Part shown: one piece after another, positions 1 to 10,685 of the stretch
Layout: each line of letters begins with the position of its first letter
Position numbering within the stretch: position 1 is the stretch's first letter
NCBI GenBank assembly: GCA_963929915.1
Contig: CAWVJY010000008.1
Location: 186,001 to 250,000 of the forward strand
Direction: 5' to 3'
Source of the DNA: CAG-273 sp963929915
GTDB lineage: Bacteria; Bacillota; Clostridia; TANB77; CAG-508
DNA length: 64,000 nucleotides
Program-made: the position numbers and the translations under genes
The notes under the pieces: generated by a model
What the model saw: only the letters and a program-made list of their open reading frames with translations
Told to the model about the DNA's origin: nothing
Databases searched by the model: none

Positions 1-1509
1 AACTTTTACATTTGGAAGTACTCTATCATTTGCTTCTCCATTATATAAGTCAGAATGAATACCATCTGCTATGTTTTGTTTGGTATCTTTTACATCTTCC
101 CATACATAACCACCTAGGTTCATGGTAATGTCTAATTTTTGGTCTCCTCCACCAGTTAGGTGAATGGTTAATTTATATAAGTTTCTTTCTCCCCAAGCAT
201 CCATCATAAATTGTTGTGGTACAGGATATTCTGTTACTTTCCAACGATAGTTTATAGTACAAGAGGTTAAATCTCCATCTTCGCCATGACTGTCATGATG
301 TCCTGTTTCAATTGGTGTAGCTACTAATTGATGTCCTTCTAGTCTACATGCAATAGCATAAGTAGTCATATACGAATATTCTACTTCAATATCTAAATAT
401 CTTACTACATCATTACTATCTAATACCCCTTGATTTGGATTTTCTATTTTTAAGTAAAATTCTTGTCCACTTACTGGGTAAGATTGCTCTGTTCTATCTA
501 CATATCCTTGTTCTTCTAATGGTGTAAAAAAGTCTAATTTCTTTTCTTCTCCGTTTTGAATATAGCTTATAATATTAGCATCTTTAATATATTGTGTTTT
601 GTCTTTATCATTATAACCTTTTACTGTCATGTTAGAAATTCCTGCAAATTTTGCACTAGCAGAATTTCCTTCTACATAATCCATTTTATATGGTCCAATA
701 ATTAGGTATTGCTCTTCTTGGTTTACATTAATTTTTACTTTTTCAGTAGTGGTTTCTTGAATTGGATTATTTACATTATTTTGTAATTCTGCTTCATAAT
801 CTCTATAATCCATAGATTCTTCTTTTAATTGTTCTGCCATATCTAAATAAGTAAATTTTGCTCCACTTGCTTCAAAAGTTTCCCCTTCGTTTACCTCCAT
901 ATTAAGCCAAATAGCTACTTGTTTTACTTCTTGGCTAATGTTTTCTCCCTTTTCAAAATAGGTAGTAGATTTTCCATATACATAGGTTCCATCTGTTGGT
1001 GCAATAAAGTTATTTGGTGCAGTTACTGTATATGCTCCAGATGGTACTAGTTCTGTGTGATTGTTTACACAAATATAATAAGTATTGGAGTAACGTTTTG
1101 CAGGTAGGGAAGCTTTGTGAGAACCTGAACTTACACTACCAGTTGTTCCATCTAGAGCTCTAATAGTAGCTACTAGATTTTCGTTCATTTCTACTGATAC
1201 TCCTTTTTGGATACAGTAAAGCTGAATATCTCCAATGGAAGGACAAAATACTTTATTTACTTGGCTTGGTAATGCTTCATAATAAAAGCTTCCATTTTGG
1301 TAAAAGGCTGGGCTATCATGAGCACCTTGTGTAACTAAGGTTCCATCTGCTACAGAGCCATTTACTGCTAAGGCTTCTTTGGTAAGTTTCGCTACTTCTT
1401 GTATTGGGCTTTCTTCATATTTTATTAAAGAAGAAATGGTAATAACTAATGCAACAAATAAAAGTATAAGCCCCAATACCAAAAGTGTAATTTTTCTTTT
1501 ACCTTTCAT
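1..1509 (-). CDS. Large secreted surface protein with SdrD/Cna-B-type repeat (partial, 3' end beyond window)
   Basis: The frame opens at an ATG at 1509 and stays open to the window edge, so about 500 N-terminal residues are seen and the C-terminus is missing. Residues 1-28 form a lysine-led hydrophobic signal anchor (MKGKRKITLLVLGLILLF...). Most of the chain is unfamiliar, Thr/Asn/Glu-rich extracellular-type sequence. The last ~35 visible residues (GGYVWEDVKD, then DGIHSD and NDRVLPNVKV) match the start of an SdrD/Cna-B-type domain as found in Gram-positive surface proteins. It lies 75 bp downstream of another surface-protein gene on the same strand and is probably cotranscribed with it. The function is likely cell-surface adhesion or an S-layer-like role; this is inference. 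Confidence 0.75.
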   Translation of the reverse strand, partial: MKGKRKITLLVLGLILLFVALVITISSLIKYEESPIQEVAKLTKEALAVNGSVADGTLVTQGAHDSPAFYQNGSFYYEALPSQVNKVFCPSIGDIQLYCIQKGVSVEMNENLVATIRALDGTTGSVSSGSHKASLPAKRYSNTYYICVNNHTELVPSGAYTVTAPNNFIAPTDGTYVYGKSTTYFEKGENISQEVKQVAIWLNMEVNEGETFEASGAKFTYLDMAEQLKEESMDYRDYEAELQNNVNNPIQETTTEKVKINVNQEEQYLIIGPYKMDYVEGNSASAKFAGISNMTVKGYNDKDKTQYIKDANIISYIQNGEEKKLDFFTPLEEQGYVDRTEQSYPVSGQEFYLKIENPNQGVLDSNDVVRYLDIEVEYSYMTTYAIACRLEGHQLVATPIETGHHDSHGEDGDLTSCTINYRWKVTEYPVPQQFMMDAWGERNLYKLTIHLTGGGDQKLDITMNLGGYVWEDVKDTKQNIADGIHSDLYNGEANDRVLPNVKV

Positions 1510-1583
1510 TTTTTATTATATCCTTTCTTAAGGGTTCCATTTTGATTGAAAAAGAATTTTGTAATTTTTTTCAATTCTCCCCT

Positions 1584-4500
1584 CTAATTTTCTCTTTTCT
1601 TACTTAACACATTTCTTTTAATTACAACAATTCCAATTACTAGTAAGAATAGAATTGCTAATGTTAAGCTTACATAAAGTACTATTTTTCCTGTAACTAC
1701 AGAAAGTACAATATCTGCTGTTGACATATCATCTTCGTTTTGGGCACTGTTTGCTTCTTGAGAGTCAATATCTGTTAAACCTTGTTCGTTATAGATTTCA
1801 TAAATTTCTGCATTATTATTTACTACAGTACCAATATTTTCATCTGTAATGGTAACACTTAAAATTAAGCTTACTTCTTTGCTTTCTCCTGGCTGAAGTT
1901 CTACATTTTCTAAGCTAGTGTTATAAATACGGTCATTTTCGTCTGATAGGTACCAATCTTCATTTAGTTCTGAATTAAATCTGGCACTTTCTGGTAAGTA
2001 ATCTACTATTTTCTTTACATAGCCTGGTACTTGACCTTCATTGGTAACTACTATTTTATATTCTATTACAATACTACTCTTATTTACATTTTGTGCTAAA
2101 ATTTCTACTCTTTCTAGTTGTGAATTATTGTAATTATATGTTATTTGTTCCAATGGTTGGAGTAGTTAACGTAATTTTACTAATGTATTTATCTAGTTTT
2201 AAATCAAAGTTTTGAGATTCTATTAGTCCAATATCAATATCTCTTACATTACTGTCTGTTACAGAAATAGTATCTGTTACCCCTGCATAAGTTTGTTTTC
2301 CATTTAACGTAATTTTTCATAGAATATACATCTGAGTTATAGCTTTGGCTAACATCTTGTTTTTGATATTCTGTTACTTGATAGCTTCCTGCATCATATA
2401 GGAAAATAACTAAATATTCATCTGGTTGTAAGCCCGTAAATTCATAACTTCCGTTATTAGCTGTTGTTACTATTTTTTGACTGCCATTTTCATCTACTAC
2501 AATTTCGTTATTTGACTTTTTAAGTAGCATAACTTGAATACCAGATAATACTTGTTCATCTTCTTCTCTTTGTCCATTTTCGTTAGCGTCTAACCATGCG
2601 GTACCTGTAATTTTGTAAGTTCCAGATGGGGTATTGGTATTACCTCCCTCATTTCCAGAATCTCCTTCATAAAGTTTAGAATTATATTCAATAATAGTAG
2701 TAATGGTATTTGATTCTTGTTTTTGAATTCCTTGTGCTTCTATACTTCCTACATTAGTTACGGTTTTGTCTTGTTTATCTTCTGGTAAAAGGTCTGCTTT
2801 TGCTATTACTTTTACAGTAGCTTCTGCACCCTTTGCAAAATTGGTCCATCTTACTTTTGCTGTATTATTAAGAGTAGAAGTAACTACTTCTGTTTGTCCT
2901 TGATAGGTATATTCTAATTTTTGGAAGGTTAAGCCTTCTGGTAATACATCTTCAAAAACAACATCGTTTGCGTCTGCATCCCCTGTGTTTTTAATCGTAA
3001 ATTCATAAGTAATTTGTTCTGCTTCTTTGATATATCTTTCAGAGTTTGTAGTTTGTACCACTTCAAAAGTAGGATTTCCCACATGGTAAACAAGCTCGTT
3101 AGAATAATGCACTTCCATTCCAGTTGCTTCTGCTTTTTGCGAGATAGTGGAAGTCTCCTTTAAAGTCTTGTATTTGAAGCTCTATACTAATACTTTGTAA
3201 ATAATCTGCTTGTAATTGTGGTATTGTTACAATTACTTGGTTATTTTGTGTTTGTATATAATTTTGCTCTTGTCCATTACCATCTTTGTAAGTAGCTTTA
3301 TTAATTTGAATACCTGTTGGTATATCTATAGTTACTGTAACATTATTTAAAGTTTTCTTTGCTTTCTAATAAAACAGTACTATATAGAATATCTCCTTTG
3401 TGAAGAGAAGTTTCTAAATCCCTTGGAACTAATAAAGGTTAAACTCATTTTGGATACTACTTTGTTTAAAATATATTCATTAGAAGCTACACCAGTAGTT
3501 AAATCTTCTGCTGCCACTCTTACTTGATGTTTGATTTCTCCTAAAGTGCCTTGGTTCATTTTTAGTTCATAAGTAGCGTTTGCAGTTTCTCCTGCTGCTA
3601 AATTTCCTAAAGCAATTAGTGGTTTTTCTTCATTACTATCTACATAGGTTTGATTTGCAGAATCATATTGTGTATAAGTGGTTCCTTCTGGTACAGGAAC
3701 ATTAATGGTTACACTTTTTGCTTCTTCATTTCCTATGTTTTTTACTTGTACAAAAAATCTAACAATTTGTCCTTCTGGTACATTGCTATTTTGCTCCATA
3801 TTGGAACTTAAAGTTACTTCTAATTCTGATCCTTCCCCTGTAGTTAGCCCTAATATTGCTGATGTTTTTGTTTCTCCAATAGTTGCTGTTTGTGTTTTGT
3901 TATCATAATATACTTGATACATTTGGTAACTACTGTTATTATGTGCTAAGTTTTCTGGTAATTCTATTTGATAGCTAAATTGTAGTTTCTCACCAGAGTT
4001 TACTTCTCCAGTTACTACAATTAAATAACTTTTGATAGCTGTTAAATCTTGTGGATTTTCTTGCCATCCATTTTCTGTATTCATTAAGTCTTTGCTTGCT
4101 TTTGCGTTACTACTATAATAGATTTTTATTTTACTAGTATCTATACCAGATGTAGCTATTTTTTCTTTTAGGAGCATGTTAAAGTTACTTCCTAGACTTT
4201 CTCCTGTTTCCATATTGGTATTATCAGTAAATGGTAATCTTCCTAGAATCATAACATTTTCAATTGGGTTAGTATAATTATTGGTAATAATTCCTGTTAC
4301 TGTTACATCTTGCTTACTGCTATTGGTTGGAATAACTGCTTCTTGTTTTTGGTTACTGATGCTAGTTAATGTAGAAGGTGTTCCGTTATAGCCTTCCATA
4401 CTGTTAGAAGCAATTACCCCTGTTGGTGCTACTAAGTTAAGTTCTGTTGTAGCTACTCCTTTTTCTGCAGGAGTTACTGTTTCAGAAGTATTTGTTGTAT

Positions 4501-6695
4501 TAGTTGTATTTGTGTTTGTACTAGAAAGTGTTTGTACCTTTGCTTGTACTGCTCTTGCTTTCGTTTGTGCCTCGGTATATGGGTTTTCGTAAAGATTGGT
4601 ATTTTCGTTAGTGTAATACATTACTAATGTTTCCGTTGCAGTTGTTGCAAGGTCATTTAGAGTAATATCTGTATTTAAAATAATGTTGGCACCTTTTGTA
4701 ATAACATTTTTTTGATTTGTTTGTCTAATTTGTTCATCTAAGTATTTGGTTTGTGTACCTTCTAATGTAATTTGAATTACTTTTTTACCATTTTTTGTTA
4801 CTACTTTTGCTTGTTCTAATGTTAGTTCTTTTTCTAAGAAAAGATTAACATCTTTAATTTCAATGCTTTCTACTTGTTCTGGTAATTCAATTTCGAAAGT
4901 AGGATTTTGGTATAAAGCATTTTCTGTACTAGAAGTGTCTAGTACAATTCTAATTTGTACATCTTTATTTTCTACTACTGTAGATAAATTTTCTTTGCCT
5001 TCTATAATGCTAATTTCTGCTTTACTAACAGGTTCTGTTAGAGAAATGTTAGTTTTTTTCTGTAATATCATTTTGTACTACTTGTGTAGTTTCTATAGAA
5101 GCATTTTCTGTAACTATGTTTTCCGTTTCTTTGTTGATAATTATATTTTCGTTTTGATTAATTACTCCTACAGTTATTTTTGAGAAAGATTCTAATTGTT
5201 CTTTTTCATAATTTTGTATTGTTAATACCTTTTCCATGGTAATTGGTAAAATACCTTCTGTAATAGGTTTTGTAGTTGTTAGCATAACTGTATTTACTTC
5301 TGAATTGGAAAGATCTAGTGTATAGTTTTCATTTTCCTTACTAGATTCTTTATTGATGGTTCCAAGTGTAGTACCATCTTCTGAAGCAATTTGAATACTT
5401 CCGTTTTGTCCTAATAATTTTTCAAAAGCTAAAGCAGGTATTGTTATGCTTTTTACATTTTCTTGGTTTCCAATTGTATATTCTTTATTATTTCCATCTA
5501 CAAAAACAGATGCCATAGTTTGCAATTGTATTTTTTCTGTTAAAGAACTATCATTAACTTGTGCATAATAGGTAGTAGTATAAGGTGTTTCTTGTTTTGT
5601 ATAAAGAGTTCCCTTACTTAAAGTTTCATTACTATTTAGGTCTATTTGTGTTAAACTATTCTGCCTATTTGCATTTTCTTCTATAGTACTATTGGCTTCT
5701 AAAACAGTAGCATGGGTATCTGGAAGGATTACTTTTCCATTTATGTTCATACTAACTGGAACGTTATTTTCTAATGCCCATTGATAAATTTCTTCTCCTA
5801 CATAAAATAGGTTAATTACATATTGGTCTTGTCCATTTTCATTCCATGCTATCATATCATTTTCTAAATTTTGAGTACGAATGGTTAGGCTTCCACTTTC
5901 TTGGTTATATTCATAATTTGCACTAGTAAAAGAAACACCAGTGTTATCGTTTCCAGTAGCTGTTATTTGTTTTGCAACAACAGTTACTCTTTGTGGTGCT
6001 TGTCCGTTTATTTGTGGTACTTGCATGGTAAGTTCTGTTTCAGAAATAGGCATAAATGCTTTTGCTAGCTTACTAGTAAGGGTAGTTTGCACCATAACAC
6101 CATATTCTCCGTTTTGCGTATATGGTACATAAGTTACCCCTTGTTTTGACAAAACAAGTTCATCTTCTACTTGCCAAATTAGCTGATTGTTCATAGTTTT
6201 ACTAATTTCTTTTTCGTTTCCGTTTCCATCCACATAAGTTGCCTCAAATTCTACAGTAGATGTTTTAGAAAAATAATCAGTAGAAATAGTTTCTTGTTTT
6301 TTAATTTGAATTGGAACTTCTAATATCACTTCTTCATTTTGTTTGATTTGTTTTAAGGAAATGCTATTTTCCGTAGCACTTTGCACCTTTTCTGATTCTA
6401 ATTTTTCTGTAGCAATTTCATAATTTGCATCAGAAATACGGACTATTCCATCTTTTAAATAGCCTGCATTTTTTATTTTTAAATTAATATATAAAGTTGC
6501 TCCTTGTTCTATATCAAAATTTTCGGTATAGGTATTTCCTTCGAAATAGCTATCAAATTCTACATTTTGATTGTTCGTTTTACTGGTTTGGCTTGTTAAA
6601 TTTGCCGCAATTACTTGGTTCCCTAAGGTGATAAGGTTCATCCCTATGAGCATAATTATCATTAGTACAGCTAAGATTTTCTCTTTTATTTTCAT
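1584..6695 (-). pseudogene. Giant cell-surface protein with DUF11/SdrD-type domains, interrupted by about six frameshifts
   Basis: One gene is spread over several reading frames. It starts at 6695 with a signal peptide (MKIKEKILAVLMIIMLIGMN..) behind an AGGAGG site. The frame changes near 5050 (an A7 run), 3435, 3361, 3150, 2318 and 2155. Joining the pieces gives ~1700 residues: N-terminal adhesin-like region, DUF11-type repeats (ITYEFTIKNTGDADANDV), an SdrD-B-like domain (GTAWLDANENGQREEDE), a FDLKLDKYISKIT stretch, and a C-terminal membrane helix followed by KRNVLSKKREN. No LPxTG motif is visible, so anchoring is probably by the helix. Each break is repaired by one base, mostly in homopolymers, so sequencing or assembly indels, phase variation and decay are all possible. 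Confidence 0.75.
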
Positions 6696-6728
6696 AGAAA
6701 CCTCCTAAATTTTTATTCCTACATCTCT

Positions 6729-6758
6729 ATTATACGACGTTTTTTCCACATTTTTCAA
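6729..6758 (-). promoter_or_regulatory. Promoter of the giant surface-protein gene
   Basis: On the minus strand TTGAAA (6758-6753) and TATAAT (6734-6729) are separated by 18 bp and lie about 35 bp upstream of the ATG at 6695. This fits a housekeeping sigma-A promoter. Confidence 0.6.
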
Positions 6759-6832
6759 TGGATTTTGAAAGATTTTTCCATTTTATGTGAATTTTGTAAA
6801 ATTTAGGTTGATTGATTATGTGAATTAATAAA

Positions 6833-7049
6833 ACAAGAAACTGTCCTAAATTTAGAATACATTTATTGAATAAAAATCTTAGAATTGTCTTTTGAAATTT
6901 TTATGCCTTGCGTGGGCGACCATTGTGACAGCTGTACGAGGCTTTTATGCCGAGTTACAGATGTCCAAAAGGGGAAAGGCTTTAAAAATTGAAAAAGACA
7001 ATTCTAAGATTTTAGTTGTATATTCTATTATTTTAGGACAGTTTCTTGT
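6833..7049 (+). repeat. Dispersed hairpin element, copy 1
   Basis: A conserved core (CCTTGCGTGGGCGACCATTG ... CCAAAAGGGGAAAGG, about 6905-6980) is enclosed by two nested pairs of perfect inverted arms. The inner arms are 6873-6893 and 6993-7013 (21 bp), and the outer arms are 6833-6850 and 7032-7049 (18 bp). The same core recurs near 22.4, 26.75 and 40.5 kb with different but again complementary arms. This copy fills the gap between the surface-protein promoter and the 3' end of the Rpn-type gene. It may be a MITE, a structured RNA or a terminator element. Confidence 0.9.
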
Positions 7050-7077
7050 GTTATTACTATCATTTTTCTATCACTAA

Positions 7078-8026
7078 TTATTCATTTGACTTTAATTCTT
7101 TTATTTGCTTCTCTGTTAATCCTGTTATTTCTATTATACTTTGTATATCTATACCTTTTTGTAACATTTTTAAAGCTGTAGCTTTTAGTGCTTTTTGTAC
7201 ACCTTCTGTTTCACCATCTCTTTTGGCTTCATATATTCTTTGTTCTTGGTCCATTCTTTCTAATTCTGCTTTTAATGCCATTCTTCTTAATATATCATCT
7301 TGGCTTATTTTGTCTAGTTCCTCTTTTGCTTCTTTGATATCTTGGTTCTCTTCCATTATTTTTCTTACCTCCATATCCTCTGGATTATCCAGAAATTTCA
7401 TCCATTGCAATACTGCATTGCTTTTGTCTTTTTCATATTCTTTTATTGCTCTTGGTAATTCAATTATACAAATCTGGAAGTAAGAAGTCAATATTTTATC
7501 TCTATATTCTTCTTCTCGTATTTGCCATTTGGTATAGGCTTTTTCTATTTCTTTAAATTGTTTTATTTCATCATCTACTATTATAATACTTATGGTTTGT
7601 CTTAATTTACTATATTGGTCTCCTATTTTTATGTTTGATGTATACACTTTGGACCAATAATATAAAAATCTTTCTAATACTTTATCATGTGTGGATAGTT
7701 GAATTTCAATATCACATTCTATATTATCATTTAATACTGCTCTTAAATCTAATCTTCCATTTTTATCTTTTTTATTATCATTAAGTAGGTCTTTGCTTTT
7801 GTCTAAATCTAGTTTATGTATTTTTATCTTTAGTATATCCTCTAACAGTGCTTTTGTAATTCTCTCTTTTCCTCTTGTAAATAAGGCTTGAAATACTACA
7901 TCGTTTTTTTGGCTGCAATATTTTTAGTTTTCCTTCGTTTTCTTCTTGATTTTCTTCCTTTGTAATAAACTTTTCTTTACTCATGGGCATTTCCTCCATA
8001 GATTTAAATTTTACATTACTAGACAA
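7078..8026 (-). pseudogene. Rpn/PD-(D/E)XK transposase-like nuclease, one frameshift
   Basis: The protein matches the Rpn family (recombination-promoting nuclease/putative transposase, PDDEXK_2-type). It starts with MSSNVKF at 8026, shifts frame by one base at an A7 run near 7908, and then continues to 7078. The nuclease-like core RLDLRAVLND...ECDIEIQ supplies the Asp and Glu-x-Gln of the PD-(D/E)XK motif. The C-terminal third is a charged helical tail with GVQKALKATALKMLQKGIDI, as usual in this family. Adding one A to the run restores a ~316-residue protein, so this may be a sequencing indel rather than decay. Members are often multicopy and mobile. It stands alone here. Confidence 0.75.
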
Positions 8027-8318
8027 AAGACTAAACGATTAAAATACTTAATATTAGTCTCTATTTTTCATAATCTTTTATTTGTTGGAATTAATTAAGA
8101 TTATAAATATTTTGATTTTAATAAAATGTTTCATGATTTTGATAAATAAATGAAATAAATAGCAAAATAATGAATAATAAAACATTTGATTTTATTTGAT
8201 TAGCCTTTCGGCTAGAAATATAATATATCTATTATATACATATTTTTCCAATTTTTCAAGAAGAATCGCATGACAAATTTCGACATTAAAACCAAATAAT
8301 AACCAATGCTTAATTAAT
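8027..8318. other. AT-rich intergenic region with no gene
   Basis: This is the upstream region of the Rpn-type gene and contains no supported coding frame. The only structure seen is a small UUUC-loop hairpin, TAGCC/GGCTA at 8201-8214. Confidence 0.6.
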
Positions 8319-8371
8319 AAAAGTAAGATAGTAACTTTATACAATCGCTTTAAAATTACTATCTTACTTTT
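8319..8371 (-). terminator. Terminator of the ycaO fragment
   Basis: There is a 16-bp perfect inverted repeat (8319-8334 with 8356-8371). The restored stop codon of the upstream ycaO fragment (8359-8361) lies inside the stem. Confidence 0.7.
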
Positions 8372-9355
8372 GATTCTGGTTTAACTAAATTTTCTAGCCA
8401 ACGACTTTTCTTAAGTTCTGTTTGGTCAATATAATTGTCTCTTTGTGCTTCTCTTAGCTTTTTCATAAATGGGTAAATAATAAGAGTCATCATAATCTAC
8501 ATAGTCATCTTTGGTAATACCATAATGGTTACTAATAATAGAATTTTGGTCTTGAAAACTTTGGTCTATAGCATTTGCAATTTCTTCATCAAATAAAATA
8601 GAAATATAATACATTGCTTTTGCATGGTCATTTAATTTGTCCATAGCACAAGCATAATAGTATACTGCTTTTACCATAATTTTTTCTAATGGATTTGCTA
8701 ACATTTGGTCTGCTAAGAAGTTTAAATTTTCTAATGTTTTAGCAGCTTTATGATATTCTTTATTTGCAATATAGCAAATAGCTAAGAAATATTTTGCTCC
8801 CATTCCCATACTTTCACAAGGAAGGATGGAAGTATCTTTTAAACTAATAAGAAGAGATAATTTTTCATATCCTACTGTATTTACAATTGTTTCCATCATT
8901 TTAGTTACTTGTGCTATATTTTGTGAATTAATATTTTGTAAATTCATTAATAGTTTTTGCATTGTAAGAATGCAGTCAAAGTAAGTAGCATTTGGATCAA
9001 AGGTAGCTTCACTCATTCCAGGTACTGCAATACTATAAGATGGAAAACCTAATATGGATACATCTCTTACTAAAATGTCTTTTCCTTCTTTTAAAATGGT
9101 TTGTATAAGCTGTTTTAAAATTGTTTTATTATCTTCATTTGATACATCTTTCATTGGAGTAAAGCTATATTCTGGTTTTTCTCCTATAACCTGATAAGGA
9201 GCTGCTGATAAATCGGTAAATAAAAATTCTACTAAATTTTTATGAGTGTTTTGTTCTTCTCCTGCATAAAAGTCAAATAAGCATCTTTGTGCATATTCGT
9301 AAATATCTCTTCCTTGGGCTGCTTCTGTAAAGCATCTTTCCACACCGAAGTAACA
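8359..9355 (-). pseudogene. YcaO-family protein, 3' part only (truncated by transposon, plus one frameshift)
   Basis: YcaO proteins are ATP-dependent cyclodehydratases or thioamidation enzymes. The part seen begins in mid-domain (VERCFTEAAQGRD, the usual R-x-L/F-TEA-x-QGR motif). It continues through ILVRDVSILGFPSYSIAVPGMSE, the conserved beta-strand and PGM motif, into a helical TPR-like C-terminus. About half a YcaO protein, including the ATP-binding part, is absent. The frame enters from the transposon end at 9348-9355, so no native start remains; a GTG at 9343 is in frame by chance. Deleting one C near 8472 (CCCA) restores the C-terminus to the TAG at 8359. The missing 5' part is not on the other side of the transposon, where spoIIID sequence lies instead. 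Confidence 0.7.
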
Positions 9356-9367
9356 TTCCAGAACGGT
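9341..9367. other. Candidate left attachment site (attL) of the Tn4451-like element
   Basis: The imperfect dyad ACCG...CGGT (9344-9367) carries AAGTAACA at 9348-9355. The same 8 bp recurs at the right end (19038-19045). Joining the right end to the left end gives a reconstructed attP with perfect TACCGTT / AACGGTA arms, as expected for a large serine recombinase site. Confidence 0.6.
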
Positions 9368-9480
9368 AAAAATAAATCACCTATAATCCCAGAAAGTATT
9401 GAAATTAAAAAGGTTTTCTTAGCAGAGAAGAATCCAGTTGTAAAATTAGGATTAGTAATAAAATAATTAGGAGGTTTATT

Positions 9481-9873
9481 ATGGATTGTAAAGAATTGAA
9501 AAAGGAAATTGTAGATGAAAAAACAGGAATAAGTTATACTTTGGTAGGAGATTATTATATGCCTAACTTATATTTAAAGCCAGAAGAAAAAATCACATTA
9601 AATAAATATGGGTTATTAAGATTAAATTTTTTGAAGAAACATAAAAAAGCAGAATATACTATATTGTTTATGAATAAAGAATTAAATAAGCACTTGAAAG
9701 AAATTCAAGAGCAAGCACAAAAAGAAATTGATTTTATAATAAAAGATTTAAAGTCAAAAAGTAATTTAACAGAAGATATGAAAAACACTAACCCTTTATA
9801 TTGGGTTGGTACAATGAACGCAATAAAAAATCAAACAGAAGAAATTGTTTTAAAAGAATTAATTTATGTATGA
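9481..9873 (+). CDS. tnpV: TnpV family transposon-encoded protein
   Basis: The 130-residue product has the TnpV signature: YTLVGDYYMPNL near the N-terminus, then KYGLLRLNFLKKHKKAEYTIL, a helical middle, and the ending MNAIKNQTEEIVLKELIYV. TnpV proteins are encoded in Tn4451-type elements; their biochemical role is unknown. A good AGGAGG site lies 7 bp before the ATG. It is the first gene inside the left end and is followed by a hairpin terminator. Confidence 0.85.
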   Translation: MDCKELKKEIVDEKTGISYTLVGDYYMPNLYLKPEEKITLNKYGLLRLNFLKKHKKAEYTILFMNKELNKHLKEIQEQAQKEIDFIIKDLKSKSNLTEDMKNTNPLYWVGTMNAIKNQTEEIVLKELIYV

Positions 9874-9945
9874 TAAATTAGTTTGCTTTAAAATAAAAAT
9901 GCCTTAAAAACGATTTTGAGGCTTAATTGAATAAAGAAAATAACT

Positions 9946-9982
9946 AACTACTTGTAGTTTATAAACTATGAGTAGTTTTTTG
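9946..9982 (+). terminator. Terminator after tnpV
   Basis: The arms AACTACT/AGTAGTT with an inner TAGTT/AACTA stem are followed by T6. A weaker GCCT...GGC hairpin at about 9901-9922 precedes it. Confidence 0.65.
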
Positions 9983-10288
9983 TTTTCAAAAAGAGAATAT
10001 GCCTCAAACTCTATAAAAGTGATAGGTGTGATGAGCCGATGCTATAAAGTTTATCCGTATTTGTATAAGTAGTCTAATTATACAAGGTGCGTAAGTGAGA
10101 TTTTAGAACAAAAACTCACAATAAAAAAAGAGTATTCGGTGGCAAAACTTGGGTGTGAATTTATAATTGTAAAAAGTTTGGACAAGTATGAACAAAGATA
10201 TTTAAAAGTATCGGCAATTATAGTAGCAAATGCTACTTACTAGACTACCTATGAAACGAGGCGAACGACTGACGGTTTCAGTTTGTAT

Positions 10289-10610
10289 AGGTGTAATAAT
10301 TCCTTTTATAGCAAATGGAATATTACACCTAATTCTACTTCAAGCTCACTCCTTCTGGTTTCTGTAAAATGTAGCCATAAAGCGTGGAAGTTTGAAACCG
10401 AGCAAGGTTTCAAAGAGTAAGAAAAATTTACTTTTTCTTGCTCTTTTTTCAATAAATGCAGATATGCAATTTATTGAAAGCATAACAAATGAACTTGTCA
10501 TTTGTTATGAAAAAACTAAAAAATGCTAGTAGCAATTTTTAGTTTTGGGTTGTAGGGTTTACCCTGCCACACGAACACTTTTGCCTAAAAAGTGTTGTAG
10601 TGTGTTACAA
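10289..10610 (+). promoter_or_regulatory. Hairpin-rich region upstream of the relaxase; candidate oriT/leader
   Basis: The 812-bp gap 9874-10685 has no convincing gene. It contains a run of hairpins: AGGTGTAATA paired around 10294-10335; AGAG-AAGAAAAA with T6 at ~10417-10447; CAATAAAT/ATTTATTG at ~10450-10478; a perfect 12-bp CATAACAAATGA/TCATTTGTTATG stem at ~10481-10510; an AACTAAAAA/TTTTTAGTT stem at ~10515-10547; and ACACTTTT/AAAAAGTGT near 10576-10596. The position just before a MobV gene is where oriT is expected. The nick site itself was not identified. Confidence 0.5.
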
Positions 10611-10685
10611 CACATCTTAAATAAGTGCCGTTTTTAAGTTTAGTTTGTGTTAGTTTATTTAGCTATTCAAGGAGGTGGATATTAT

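Noticed and set aside
6892..7077. 61-codon frame across dispersed element copy 1
   Set aside because: The same core in copy 2 has an in-frame stop (GGGCGACCATTGTGA), so the frame is not conserved; the signal is the hairpin.
9374..9474. Open plus-strand stretch PIIPESIEIKKVFLAEKNP.. at the left end of the transposon
   Set aside because: It has no start or ribosome site; it runs through the att site and is probably chance or an old gene remnant.
10081..10250. GTGCG near 10087, considered as a group II intron 5' end, and a frame ending at 10242
   Set aside because: No domain V, no reverse transcriptase and no conserved intron end; the frame has no start.
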